Positions 22,662 to 34,819 of a stretch of DNA of 64,000 bases are shown here, piece after piece. Every line of letters starts with the position of its first letter. Position 1 is the stretch's first letter. The notes under the pieces are model-generated. The model was not told the origin of the DNA, made no database searches, and worked only from the letters and a program-made list of their open reading frames with translations. The stretch lies in the NCBI GenBank assembly GCA_015501055.1, contig JADNYV010000089.1, positions 1-64,000 of the forward strand, written 5' to 3'. Source of the stretch: Mucidula mucida. Lineage: Eukaryota > Basidiomycota > Agaricomycetes > Agaricales > Physalacriaceae. The translations under genes and the position numbers were made by a program.

Positions 22662-23866
22662 TTACTCGGCATCCTGCATGACGATACCACATTGTACCTT
22701 GATTGCGCCACAAATGTTATTCCATCGTTGATCCTCTTCGAAGAACAACCATCTGGGAACACGTACTCGCTCCAAGCATGAACTAGGGCGTTCCACGCGC
22801 GATATCGAGGAGCTTGAGCTCATTGTCACGTCCACCATGCTGCCGAATTGCGTGTCCTCTGGGTTGTCGCCCTCCTCGAGCTGCAAGTATCTGGATTCTA
22901 TCATGTCGTAAATCACAGGAGTGTCATCGATTAGGTCGACAGTCCGATAGCAGGCACCAAAGTCAAGTATGCGAAGGTGTGGCAGCCTTTTGGAGACGGG
23001 AGTGAGTGTCAGTCCCACAATGAACTCGACAGACAACATGTCATCAAGACATAGGTCCTGAACGCACGGGGTGCACGATAGAAATTGAAGCAGATTGGAA
23101 GAATTGTCTGCGTGTCGCCCTAGGCCCAAAATAATATGTAATTTGACCAATCTTCTGCACCCACCCACAAATGAGTCGGTATGAAAGCCGAAGCTCGGAC
23201 AGGGATGGTAATTTAAGAACTTTGAAGACCTCTTCCAAGGACCTAGGTGCAGCACCTGAATCTTCCCTAATCTCGAATCAAAAAACATTCGGGAGGCGGA
23301 CGACAGCGCCACCGAATGACCTACAGGCCTCCCTCAAGGTGACGTCGAGGTCCGTTAGGTTTGTGGACTGCTGGAGGAAGTCGAGCCCGTCTTGGTCGAA
23401 TACGGTCAACTGGGACCATGGAAAGGAGAGATGCTGGAGCTGACGCCATGATATATTGCTCCGTGCCTCGAGCACGCGAAGGGAAGGCACTTTCATGGCC
23501 TCGAATATATCCAAATTGGCGTTTAAATTTGGCTGGGCGGAGAAAATAATGAGTTGTTTGAGGCTGGAGAATATGTTTCCTTGGGAGAAGGCTGACAATG
23601 GGTAGTGCGATGGAAAGGACCTTCCAACGCGGTATCGAGACTTCTAGAGTTGCAAATGCCGGAATGGCTGTGAGGTCTGCGTTAGAGCTGGTGATATATA
23701 CGCATAAGGGATAGCCTTTAGAGCGTTCAATGAAGAGTGTTGTCCTGTACACTGTCTGGCCAATTGGATATTTGCTACACTCCGAAAAAGTAAACAGAAT
23801 GTAGGTCCAGAGCTGTGGCAATGACAGTGCGATGTCGCGCCATACGTGTAACAAGAAGTCAACGTC
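22662..23866 (-). pseudogene. F-box/LRR-type protein, broken right copy
   Basis: It matches 6352-7608 almost throughout but has three lesions. Near 23601 two bases are missing relative to the left copy, shifting the frame after 'LSIAL'. At 23278-23280 CGA (Arg) has become TGA after 'RLPNVF', a CpG transition. Near 23165 a deletion of about 25 bases removes the stretch between 'LSELRLSY' and 'FVGGCRRL'. The remaining C-terminal part ('LSCTPCVQDLCLDD', 'LPHLRILDFG', 'VRVPRWLFFEED') is well conserved. Confidence 0.8.
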
Positions 23867-24183
23867 CTAGGGAGAAAGATAACAAAGGCTTCAAATTAAA
23901 GACGCGTATTGAACTCACGTTCTATAGATGAGACGCAAGTGCGCGAAGGAAGTGGCGGCTCAAGATGCGGAACGTCGGCCCGGCCCTCCGTTCGAATGGC
24001 AGCTTTGGGCTTGCCTCTTACCTCCATGAGCACTGCAGCGTCCCCGCGTCCCCGCCGACGACGACAACGGCAACGGCGAGGTAAATTAGCCACCTGCCTA
24101 TCTCTTATCGGTGGTGGCACCCTGCATATGACCATGCGATGGCGCGAACAGGCACCGCTATCGGTTGACTGTAGACAACAACC

Positions 24184-27100
24184 ATGGACCGTCTTCGGCG
24201 ATGTACAGCTCTGCTATTGCTCTGCGGCTGTCTGTCTATCTCGACGCTTTACCGCGTTTCTCAGGACGACACCGCCGTACCACTACCTATACATGCCGAG
24301 GAAACGATATTCAAGTGCCGAACATTACATTCAGTGCCCTCCCCACCGCCTGGATTCAGCGACAGAGAGCAGTCTGATAGATTCGTGCCGGGGACGCGCC
24401 CTACCCTGTTAAAAAATGCGACATTGTGGACTGGGCGAGATGCAGGATTGGAAGTTGTCCAAGGTGACCTATTAATCGACGGAGGAATCATCAAGGCCGT
24501 CGGAAGCGTCGACGCTGGGGCATATGGCGACGAGCTGAACGTCGTTGACGTAGAAGGAGCCTGGGTATCACCTGGGTGTGTCTTTTCGTACCATTTCCAT
24601 CTACCTTCCTAAGCCAACAGCAGCATTGTCGACCTGCACTCTCACATGGGAGTCGGAGCTTCACCAGGCCTTACGGGCGCGATAGACGTAAATTCTCTCA
24701 AGGCCAGCGTTCAGCCATGGTTGCGTAGTCTAGACGCACTTAACACTCACGATGAATCTTATCGGCTTGCTATCGCTGGCGGGCTTACGACCGCCCTTGT
24801 GCTGCCTGGCTCAGCGAATGCTATCGGTATGCCTCTTTTCGGTCTTGTTCGTCTTATATACCTGACGGCAACACAAGGCGGACAGGCTTTCGTCATTAAA
24901 CCTCGACCCACAGCAGAAAAGTCATCATCTTCAATGCTCCTTGAGCCGCCGTTCCATTTGAATGGCTCCGAATATGATCCTCCTAGATGGCGGCAGATGA
25001 AGTGCGCGTTTCCGTTATTATCGCTATATACAACTAACCGGGCGTAGGCACGCTTGTGGTGAAAATCCTGGTTCGTAGGATGTTTTCTTGCACAACAACT
25101 TCTGAGTCTCTTGTCCAGCTAGGGTGTATGGTGGCACGCGTATGGACACCGTATGGGACTTCCGAACGGCGTATGGTCCTATTGTACATCACCCTATTTT
25201 GACTAACCTCCCTCCAGGTATAACACTGCTCGGATTCTCAAAGAGAAACAAGATGTATATTGTGACAAAGCGTTAGCTGGCCAATGGACAGGTCTCGGTG
25301 AATTCCCTGACGACCTTGCGTGGGAGGCATTGGTCGATGTACTTCGCGGACGTGTCAAGGTAGCCTTGGTTTATATGTTCAGAGCGTGAGTTAGAATTTA
25401 CCATAGGTACACAATCACTGTTATGAGGCAGTCGATATCGATGGCATGGTTCGCGTACGCCATATTTTCAACTTTGTCTTCGATGCCTCTAATATATCTT
25501 ACAGCTAACAAACGAATTCAAGTTTTCCATCGCCGCTTTCCATCACGCCCATGAAAGTTATCTTATTCCTGAAGCGCTCAAAAAGGCGTATGGTATGTGG
25601 CTTTATTCTATCTCCAGGCTTATCAACAGGTTGCTCTCTAGGAACTACCCCCGCCTCAGCCATATTCGCCATTATCGGTCGATACAAGCGGGAGAGCTAT
25701 CGCCACTCTGAGTATGCACCTCGTATACTAGCAGATGCAGGCATTGACGTCGTCATGAAGGTATGCTTCAATTCGCCCTAGAACACCTACGCTTTCTAAG
25801 GTATTAAACGACAGACCGATCACCCACTTGTCAACTCAAGATACCTTCTACATGAGGCGCAGCAAGCGCATTACTACGGTCTTCCTGCACATATAGCTCT
25901 GTCCAGCGTGATAACCACGCCGGCGAGGATTATGGGAATGGCTCATCGGATTGGCTCTCTCGTGAAAGGTAAGAAGAGTGCTGATGATACGTACATGACG
26001 CCTGACTCAACTTTGTAGGACATGATGCTGGTCAGATCGAAAGACCTTCCTGTGAGATGAATTTGATCTCTCTTACTAGACATCGTCGTGTGGGATAGTC
26101 ATCCTCTTGCCCTTGGCGCAGCCCCGAAGCAAGTTTACATCGATGGCATCCCGCAACTCGAGAGACCTTACCTTATAACCAAACCCTCATCCTCGCTGAA
26201 GGTCCCGCACACACCCGACTTTGATATGGAAGCAAGAGACGCGGTAGAATATGACGGCACACAGGCGCTGGAGCCCAAAGCTACGATCTCGGGAGCGGTA
26301 GTGTTCGAGAACGTAACAAGCGTATACATACAGCGTGAGGCAGAAGTGGTAGAGGCGTATCTTGCACAGGATGGTCTTGGGAATGGTGTGATACTTGTCG
26401 AGAATGGGAGGATGGTATGTTATGGTTCACAGTATGCGTGTCTGGAGACGAAGGCGTTTGCGGGGGCAACTAGGATCGATTTAGAGGGTGGTTCGGTTGC
26501 GTGAGTGTTCAATCTATCAGGCGGGCTTAGCTGATAGTTTCTGGTAGTCCGGGTCTCGTCAGTGTCGGGACGGACATTGGTCTCAACGATGTTCAATTTG
26601 AAGCCAGTACGACGGATGGCGTTGGTTTTGATCTTTTGTCTGGAGAAATACCGTCAATCGTCGGCGAAGAAACGGTCATACGTGCTGTTGATGGACTCAA
26701 ATTTCAATCACGCGATATGCTGTACATCCGCTCTTCTCATTTTCGAAATGTCACTGTACTCACACTCTAAAGGTTGGCCTATCGATCCGGTGTTACGTCT
26801 GCAGTGGTCTCCCCACAGATCTCCTCCGAGACGCATGGTTTCTTCTCTGGACTAGCTACGGCGTTCTCAACGGGCGCGAAACATAAGCTGGAGTGTGGCG
26901 CAGTGATCAAGAACGTATCGGGTTTGCATGTGACGTTGTCCATGTCGGCCTCCCATAGTATCAGTACTATGATAGGGACACTGAGGCGACTTTTGTCTGG
27001 CGCGTCACACGGCGATATCGGGGAACAGTTCAAGCGTATCGTGGAGGTCAGTGGCTGGGTTTCTACTTTTTACTCCAGATATTCAATATCTCATAGGGTG

Positions 27101-27758
27101 AAATGCCGTTGGTGTTATACGTGCACAACGCGGATATCATGGCGTCAATGCTTGCTCTGAAAGCCGAGATTGAGGCGCGTACTGGAACTACCATCAAGAT
27201 GACTTTTGTCGGGGCAGCTGAAAGTCACCTAATTGCTGCGGAAATTGCTGTTGCTGGCGTCGGCGTGATCGTAGGCAACTCGCGCCCCTTCCCGACGGAT
27301 TGGCAAACGCGACGCATGTAAGTGTGGTTGCTCGCTCTCGTACTATAGGCTAACATCTGCGTTCTTTGTTTAGACTTGCAGGACCTCCCTTCACCGAAGA
27401 CACGACACTCGGTGTTCTGCTCAAGCATAACGTCTCGGTCGCGATTGGGATCGATCCCCTCCCTCGAGGTCCTTTGCAGAGCTTTGCACGAAACGCCCGA
27501 TTCGATGCTGCCTGGGTAAGCTCCCTCTCCGAGGTATCGTTCGTGGGAACTAATGTTTATTAGGCTGCGTTGGAGATGGATGGGGAACTGTCGAGTGCGG
27601 ATACGTTGGCGCTCGCTTCTGTTAATGTCGCTTCTTTGTTGGGGTTGGATGTGGAGGAGTACGATTTGGTGGCGACGAGGGGTGGAACGTTGTTGGAGTT
27701 TGAGAGTAAAGTTGTCGGTGTGATTTCGTCCAGGCGTGGTGTTACTGATATTTTATGA
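24184..27758 (+). CDS. Two-domain amidohydrolase-like protein (right copy)
   Basis: Paralogue of 2438-6019 with the same exon layout. Exon 1 (24184-24575) encodes 'MDRLRRCTALLLLCGC' and ends 'WVSPG'; the first intron 24576-24623 joins in frame to 'IVDLHSHMGVGASPG'. Next are 'GLTTALVLPGSANAI', 'KHACGENP', 'VYGGTRMDT', 'VHNHCYEAVDIDGMVR', 'FHHAHESYLIPEALK', 'DAGIDVVMKTDHPLVNS', 'ITTPARIMGMAH' and 'DIVVWDSHPLALGA'. The C-terminal half has 'SGVTSAVVSPQISSE', 'LYVHNADIMASMLALK' and 'PFTEDTTLGVLL', ending at TGA 27756-27758. The N-terminal hydrophobic segment suggests secretion or membrane anchoring. All junctions checked are GT...AG and in frame. Family relatives act on amide or ester bonds of sugar or cyclic substrates; no specific reaction can be assigned. 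Confidence 0.8.
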
Positions 27759-27849
27759 TTGACTGTGGTTTTGGAATGCACGAAGCTCATTGAATGATGT
27801 TGTTTCAGATGATCATTTTCCTGTTAAGCGAGAGTTCATGCTCATAGGT

Positions 27850-28460
27850 CGAATGGTTGTTCATATCCTTTCGTATGTCGCCGCTCCCCATCTCAATCCC
27901 TCGCTGAATGTGATGATACTCCATCTATGGCTTCTTTTTGCCGATCTATTCGTTCTGCTGTATGAACGGATTCTTGTGGGGTAAAATTCGTTCTGTTGTC
28001 GGCGAGGACAAGGAGAAGAAGGTCATTATCAACGTGGATGAGAAGTTTGACGACAGCAAATCTCGCACGCGCCACCATCCCCGCGACGCAGCCCAGAGTT
28101 ATCAGTACTGACCGGGGTCTCAGTCTGGAGATTACTACTAGCGCGACACGAACTGAACAACAATGTGAACCCGAACATTCGCAGTCAACCATCCATCAAC
28201 AACATGTCATAGTGCGCCGCCGCCCAGCAACGGTCGATGTACGGTGGTATGCCTCAGCTCTGGCAGAGGCCCTTCTCGGGTGGCTCTGTGCATGGTTCGG
28301 ACTATGGACGTGGGCCATGCAGCCATTGGGTTATCAGACCATGGAATACCGGGGATGGGGATGGGGATGGATGGCAGATACGGTATGATGTCGCCTATTG
28401 GTACGCCTCGCAACACCTTGATGAGCACGAACCCAATGTTCACTAGCAGGAGCGTGCACT
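27850..28460 (+). pseudogene. 3' fragment of a chitin-synthase-like gene
   Basis: A membrane-type segment ('YVAAPHLNPSLNV') is followed, after a frame change, by 'WGKIRSVVGEDKEKKV' and 'NVDEKFDD'. This matches the end of the last membrane helices and the cytosolic start of the tail in chitin synthases with a C-terminal low-complexity tail. The tail itself (Met/Gly/Ser-rich, 'SMYGGMP', 'GSVHGSDYGRGP', 'PIGTPRNTLMSTN', 'SRSVHSEYSNMF') is scattered over three frames with a stop between. The catalytic domain is absent. It begins within 70 bases of the end of the right arm. Confidence 0.5.
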
Positions 28461-28631
28461 CTGAATACTCAAACATGTTCGTGCCGCCGATGATGCCTGC
28501 AGCGATGGGCGGTGGGAATCTCATTCTACTTCCTAACATAGCCCTGCCATTACTTACATGTCTTGGGACCAAATACAGAAAATCAAAATCCAGAAAATTC
28601 CGCTACGTTGAATATCATACAACCCGGCTGA

Positions 28632-29063
28632 TTATGTAGTAAGCCACAGTCGAAACTTGAATATTCGCACCGCAAGATCATCATTTGATAGAATGCCAAA
28701 GTCTTCATTGTAGAAAACAGTGAAGGACAGAATGTTCCTAAGGGTCAGAGAATCAAGAGCAATGGGATTATAAGCAAAGATGGCGCCAACAGCAGGAGGT
28801 GGGTTAACTGCTGCTGGAACTGGAGTGCCATTGGCGATACTGGTAGCCAATTCTTGACCACTACCGGAAACCTAGAGTGTGTAAGCAATGGATCCATGAA
28901 GAGCATGCACCCTTACGGTCTTTCGAAGCATATGAGTAGGATCTGGAGAGGCTCGTAAATTGAGAGCACGAGTCCGACCATTCTCAATCATTGCTTGCAT
29001 ACTATCAAGCCTCCCATTGACGCCATCGAAACCATTTTGCACGACTGAAGGCAGATGGATCAT
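28632..29063 (-). CDS. Small lineage-specific protein of unknown function
   Basis: Two exons on the minus strand join across a short intron (GTAAGG...CTCTAG, about 28873-28916). They give a helical segment ('VVQNGFDGVNGRLDSMQ'), 'RKTVSGSGQELATSI', a Pro-rich stretch and the end 'FYNEDFGILSNDDLAVR'. This ending resembles a common agaricomycete family of short hypothetical proteins finishing in 'FYNDDFGI...'. The 5' end is uncertain: an acceptor (TTCTAG near 29103) suggests a further exon upstream. Function unknown. Confidence 0.45.
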
Positions 29064-29309
29064 GACCGCTAAATTCCCAGCGCCATACTCTTCAGTGCCA
29101 TCTAGAATTCGTCATAAGAAAACAACTCGAACGGCAACCTTACGATGTGACTCACGCATGTCCCGGAGAAGACCTAGGGATGTACAGAAGATTGTAGAGC
29201 GATACGAGATCATGGAGACGATAGCGACGCTACAGTTGGGTATAAGAGGTCTCAAAATGGATATACCGTTGCGGATGCAGCAATACAGCATCCGCGCTGA
29301 GGCGCATAC

Positions 29310-30442
29310 TTATAAGCATGCCAAACGTGTACTGCGACGTCTCTGTGTAAGAGTTTCATCCGGGGACAATGTCTGGGGGGTCTTGCGTTTCCTGCCCGAG
29401 GGTATCACCGTGGAATGTTGTCTCCGAGGCTGCTTCTTGAAAAGGGCGTTCGACGTCTGCGGGCGCGGGATCTGTTTCTTCGCTGACAATTTTGCCCGTT
29501 TTGGAGACTTCGGGGACTCCGATGACGGTGACTGAATTCGAACGTGTTTTGAACCTCGGGTTTTGGATGGTTTATCTGGTGCTGGTGTGGCCTCCGAAAG
29601 CGCGGTGGGCTGACTAGCCGCCATACGAGTTTCGACGAGCGGGCGGTCTAAAATGACAGATGGAATCCTCCGACCGGGAAAATTGGATGTATGGGTGTTC
29701 CCCAAGAAAGAGAGGTAGACGAACATATTGAGAGCATGATCAATGGAGAACACAACGTCGAAGTCGTCGCCAAGCAGTGTGAGGTGGTCCTTCATATGAT
29801 TTGGTATTCGGGCGACATAGTTTGAAAGATAGGGAAACACGAAGCAGGGGTGTAGCGTTGCGCGGACGACGGGAAAGTCGGAATAAGGAAATGTATATGA
29901 TTGCGAGCATGCATGGAAAGACTGTCCATCGGGCTGCGTTTTACCTATGAATTTGTATTCATAGAACGGCTTCAAAGGAAGCTCCTGGTCGAAATCAGCA
30001 AGCAGCAAGACTATGCGAAGTGCGGATAACGTACAGTGGTAAATTTGGTACGATTGTGTGTACCTTTGGCATGGTTGCTCTTGTAAAGATCTGACATGGA
30101 TTGCAGATCTTCTCTCATCGGAACGAGTGCCCATTGCCCTTCCTTCAACAAGTCGATCATATCAGAACACACTAATGCCAGGTCAAGATCAGACAAACGT
30201 AGACGAGACAGGTGGCTTACATTCAGCCTGAAGGAGAGGTTTTCCATAATACTGGTGTATGTCGCCTCGTTCCAAACCAAGGCAGTATTCGAGTTCGTCC
30301 AGCTAACCCATCGTTAGTTCGATCCAACTATGGACTACTATCGAACACCCACCAAGTCGTGTTTATTCACGAACGAGTGCAATTGACGCTCATCCATTCC
30401 TTGTGTGGTTGTTATATCGCGCAAAGATACATAGGAAGACAT
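29310..30442 (-). CDS. Uncharacterised protein of the 19265/45452 family
   Basis: The probable start is ATG at 30440-30442 ('MSSYVSLRDITTTQGMD'), followed by an intron ending near 30303. The middle exon encodes 'LSRLRLSDLDLALV' and 'MIDLLKEGQWALVP', and after a 53-bp intron the last exon gives 'KPFYEYKFIG', 'FPVVRATLHPCFVF' and 'LLGDDFDVVFS'. The tail is Ser/Pro/Lys-rich with basic clusters ('SPKRAKLSAKKQ', 'RRRSTRLACL'), fitting a nuclear protein. About 330 residues. The junction between exons 1 and 2 does not close in frame with the obvious splice pair, so the 5' model is provisional. Function unknown; the 'HPCF' region also occurs in the HNH protein at 30863. Confidence 0.55.
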
Positions 30443-30862
30443 GGTCGGGTAGTAGCAGGTTCTTTGTCGACAGTCGTGATGGTGGTTGTATTCAGGTGTC
30501 CTTGTGACAGTGACGGTCTCGTGATGTTTTCTTTCTTGACTTAAATCAATACCGTGTCCCGTCGTGCAAAGAAGTTGTCTGCTATCACACTCGCTGTGGT
30601 AAATGTCTATAGTAAGGAGATCCCTGGACTACCTTCTACTGTACAAAAGCCTCGGACTGTGCCCGCGCCTTGTCTCCTAAGCGCCTTTCACTGATTCTTA
30701 ACCAAGATCAGAAGGTCAGGGCTTCAGCGCCTCTTGTTCCAAGATAAGGTTCCGTCACTCGTTAGCACCACCGGCCAGTCGACTACCCCCATTTTGAACA
30801 ACAATAGTCATCGGCTATTCCACTAGAAAAGGAACCGGATGGTCGCCGTCTTTTGGCTCTAC

Positions 30863-32128
30863 ATGGCCTCACCAGACGCCTCTGCTTCCCTTCCGGGCTC
30901 TCCAAATCGCTCAAATGCTTCATTGTTGCCTGGGTCAACGACACCGCAAAACACCAACTTCGTTCTGGAGCCCCGCGACGAGGACGACGACGTGTTTCTG
31001 GCAACACCACAAGACCCGAACGTGCAGCGGACGATGGGGCTACAGCTCCCTCCCATCAAACCTACCCCCAATATTCGAGATCCTATCGCTGAAAAGCGTA
31101 ATTCGGCTGCGACCCGTGCGCGTACAGCTGCGGCTGCACCAGCAGGTATTCGTTGTGTGCTGACCCAAGAGCCGAACGCAAAAGGTGGCACCGTGCAGGC
31201 AGCCCACGCCATTCCGCGAAGCTGGCAGAAATCTTTTCCAGACCGAGTACGGTCTATTCCTCATCTTCACACTCGTTCACTGATACCGCTTTTTTAATAG
31301 ATCCGGAATATAGAGTATCATCTAGGTTTTCCCAACGTGAAGATGTTGAATCTTGATACCCGTTGGAACATCATGTTTTGTGAGTTGAGTTCACAGTTGC
31401 CTTATGTCGGCTAATCTTCAAAGTGCTTGCTTGTCGTATACCATCTATTCTACGATCACGACGGTTTCATATTTCTTCCTGCGATGGAAGTCATCAACGC
31501 CATCTATAACTTCACCATGAAAAATCGGCAACTTGCAGCGGCAAAGCAGAACCTATCTCACGGTAGCACTGTCCTTTTCTCTTTCGGGCATTCTGGCTCA
31601 TCGGCTCTAGGCTTTTCCAACACCGCCTGAGGGATGGCAATACTCTACGGTGCCTGTCAAAATGTCTGCGCATCATTCTATCTTTCGTAAGATCTGGCGG
31701 AAGGTTAAACGAAACGGGAAGACTGAACACGAAGAGACAGTCAAATACCAACGATTCAAGTACCCTTTCCACACCCTCCCCTTGGCAAACATACATGTCC
31801 ATCCCTGCCTCATGATTATCAGTGCGTGGAAGACTATCAACAAGTTGACCGAACACCCTGTGTGGACCCAAGAACAGAAGGTTGCAATCTACCAAATTCG
31901 CTAGATCGTAAACGAATGGATATCTCCCGCGGATCCAAACTTCCAGCCCGACCCTCGTGTCGATCGTCCATTCGCTCATCCACGCAGGTTAGTCTGCAAT
32001 TCTCATCCGCGTCAGACAGACGACTCACCGGTGCATACAGGCCTCATAATACTAGAGCAACAGCTGCTAACAATGCCAATGCAGTAGCTGGACCCTCCAC
32101 TGCTCTACTCGGCAAGAGGAATGGATGA
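30863..32128 (+). CDS. HNH nuclease-domain (HNH_2-type) protein
   Basis: Start chosen at 'MASPDASASLPG'; an ATG 24 bases upstream is possible. The domain reads 'IRCVLTQEPNAKGGTVQAAH' and 'IPRSW' (first His), continues after a 54-bp intron with 'IRNIEYHLGFPNVKMLNL' and 'DTRWNIMF', then 'YHLFYDHDGFIFLPAM' (Asn and second His). This fits the HNH_2 family found in many copies in agaricomycetes; whether they cut DNA is not established. Then come 'YPFHTLPLANIHVHPCLM' and a Thr/Ala-rich end. An in-frame TAG at 31902-31904 interrupts 'VAIYQIR/IVNEWIS'; it may be removed by a 45-nt in-frame intron (31860-31904). If not, the protein ends there. Confidence 0.65.
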
Positions 32129-32788
32129 CGAGAACGCTGCCGCCGGACCCTCTTCGCAGCCGGCGACGCTGGAGGACTCCTCCGAGACTACTATTCCGCT
32201 TCGGCGCTCGAAGCGTAAGCTGGTGTGTCTGATGGTAAAGGGGGAGAGATGGTCGCTCAGGCCTTGAAGCGCGCGCGTAATGATTGGCATGACCGTTTCG
32301 GATTATCGTGTAGTACAGCGGGAAATGTGTATAATGTATTTACGACACTGTATAATGTAGAGGATTCGATGACAACTATATACCAGTCCCAACGAAGATG
32401 AGATCTAACTTGGTCGCTTGATCATCATCCTCTGAATCGTTTCGTTGCCGCTTGAAACTTCATGTTGGTCTAGATGTACAGACGAAAGGAAGTTCTGGTT
32501 CGGACAAAGCGACGCTGCGAACACTGATAGCCACACAAGTGATTATACTTGCCGGAAAGAACGTGACGGATGCGCCATTGCCTCGTCAATCATCAACATT
32601 TGGACGTTCGAAGAACATCACGTAAAAGATTCTTTCGTCTTGAGCGAGGAAACATACTACACGATAGAGTGCATGTACATGGGTCGGCTACTGTAGAATA
32701 CGATAATCAACAATCTTTGCGTTAAAAGGACTTGCGTGCATCACAGAACAGGCGTTGGTATCAATTACCTGCGGCAAGATTAAGTAGA
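32129..32788. other. No supported gene
   Basis: The first 120 bases contain a plus-strand stretch with 'PLRRSKRKLV', resembling the basic tails of the neighbouring family, so the HNH gene may extend here by another splice. The rest has only short frames. Confidence 0.4.
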
Positions 32789-34434
32789 TCAAGTAAGTAT
32801 TAATCGCGCAATTCTCATGCGGGACTTACCATGAAAAACAAGGCTTAGCCTTGGAGTACACGGACGCTCCGCGAGGTCTTTAAGGGAGCGATACACCTCT
32901 GTATCGATCACGTCGAGAGCGGAGGAAACCTGGGAATCAACAGAAGCCAATTGCACCCCGACATCCACCTGGATAGATCTCAATCGCGAAATTCCACGGC
33001 TGCGAATCGTACTTTGCCGACAACGTTCGATAAACACAGAGACATCCATCAAGATAGATTCAGTAAAATCATGAAGGACCTTGTCGCTTTCGTGGCCCTG
33101 GAAGGAATCATCGAGATCCATTTTGCTCCTGCGAGAGTGAAAGGACACGTCAAAGTCACTAGAAGTTCTCAGAACGATGCTGGTAAGACTCGGCAAAGAG
33201 AAGGGATCAATAATCTCGAGAATCTCGTAGTGAATGGCCCCCGGCAAAGGTGTAAACATCAGCTCAAGCTCGCTGAGTTGTGGCGCTTCGTGGAAGAGTT
33301 CACGAAGGTGTCGTCCGGAGTCCTGAGGGAGAATGCCATGGATCACAAGACGACCAAGCGCGTCACATCTGGAGCGGCGGATAAAGTTTAGAATGGGAGC
33401 AAGAGACATCGACGAAGGGGGCGTTTCTGGCGGTTCAAGAGGCATTACTTGCAAGGTCGTTACTGAAGGACCGATAAGAATATCCAGGAGTGCCGCACAT
33501 CCAACCGTGAGGTGTCGGACGGAAGAGGGAATCATGTATTCAATGCGGGAGGATTGTTGTGACCGGTATATTGCCCAGGAAATTGGGCAAGAGTTTTAGA
33601 TGAGTTAACTGCGTTGACAGGCGAAGGATACTAACGACGCAGAGATGCCGGTAATTGAATATCATGCGGCATGTTGTTGAGTTTGATTGTGAGATGAGTC
33701 AATTGATCCCAAGGCAAATCAAATAGGAGGCCGTAAGCGTACACTGCCACATGAGCGGTGCGCAGCCTCGGCGCCGCCGCAAAAGCGTGTATAGAAGATA
33801 TGTGTTTCACAGGATCTACAGCATCGCCGAAATCGAGGTGGATATGCTCGAGTCGAGGAAGACGAAGAGGCTCGTCCATGATATAACGAAGGATATCCCA
33901 ATAGGCAATGCGGTCGAACGTAAGCGAGCGCCACGTAAGTGAGCGCACAAACAGCAGGCGAAGAATAAGCTGGAGGGGTGCTGGCAAGGCTGTGCTCTGA
34001 ACGCGTGGAATCCACAGGCCCCTCGTCTCGAGCTTGAGGTCGAACGGCGCTCTATCCCGTTCCTTCAAGAGGCATTCGAGATTTCCCATGAGTGGAAGGA
34101 TTGCCGCCGTCCCAGCGTCAACGTTTCCGATGACCAGCCGTAGAGCAAATGGAACAGTGTTCATGATTGTCCTCCATTGATGACATACATGGGCCGGCAT
34201 TCCAAGGATTGGTGGGCCCTTTTTCCTAGGCCAGAAGCTCGGTCCCGCATAAAAGACGTAGGTCACCGCGGGCAAGTTGCTGAAAATCATCTGCAGCACC
34301 TCGGTAGGCAGATCATCGATGGACAAGCTGCCGAATGGGAGCAGAGCAAGACACGAGGAATCCTGCTGACGATTCATGTCCTCGGCGGGGCAGCGACGAG
34401 CTGGCGACGCAACATGCTGGCTATGGAGAGGCAT
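32789..34434 (-). CDS. F-box protein with LRR-like body
   Basis: The start chosen is the ATG of 'MPLHSQHVASPARR'; a later one, 'MNRQQDSSCLAL', is equally possible. The F-box core is 'IDDLPTEVLQMIFSNLP', followed by 'MPAHVCHQWRTIMNTVP'. LRR-like strands follow ('LTWRSLTFDRI', 'LPRLEHIHLDFG', 'WDQLTHLTIKL'), then after an intron 'FHEAPQLSELELMFTPLP', 'LPSLTSIVLRT' and 'RLRSIQVDV'. Splicing 33463-33635 (173 nt) restores the frame; a shorter intron ending near 33609 does not without a further one-base shift. About 490 residues. As in other F-box proteins it should link targets to Skp1-Cullin1 ubiquitin ligase. It is the only member here with an intact F-box and long open frames. Confidence 0.75.
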
Positions 34435-34819
34435 AGTCGTGACATAGCAAGGTGGACCGACTGGGATGCGACAGCTCCAAGATTGGGAGGATTGTCGTGG
34501 CGGTGATGGGTACACGAAGGCAGGACGTAAGATGCCTTGGCCTTCTACAGCTTTTGTTTTCGTGGGAAAATGACAGGAAGTCTGGTCCGTCTCAAATGGG
34601 GCCACACCATCCCAGGTCTTTGACACAGCATCCCTGTGGTCCAAGAGTCGAGGGGAAGGTAGAAAGGAACGAAGCCTGTTGCCTTTTTGTTAGCATTGTC
34701 TATGTAGAACAAAAAAACAATAAGCACGGTCGACACATGTACGATTACGTGGTCGAAGTGACGATGAAACGAGCTCTATTATCAACAGCCATGAGATACT
34801 CGGAGCCTGCGAGGTCAGG

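Noticed and set aside
23909..24412. 167-codon plus-strand frame overlapping the right amidohydrolase start
   Set aside because: It reads through the promoter and out of frame over exon 1; the amidohydrolase frame starting at 24184 is the one conserved with the left arm.
28207..28572. 121-codon minus-strand frame
   Set aside because: It is the antisense of the Met/Gly-rich chitin-synthase-like tail, whose repetitive codons keep the opposite strand open.
28960..29535. 191-codon plus-strand frame
   Set aside because: It overlaps the ends of two minus-strand genes that have recognisable family motifs and splice sites; no motif on the plus strand.
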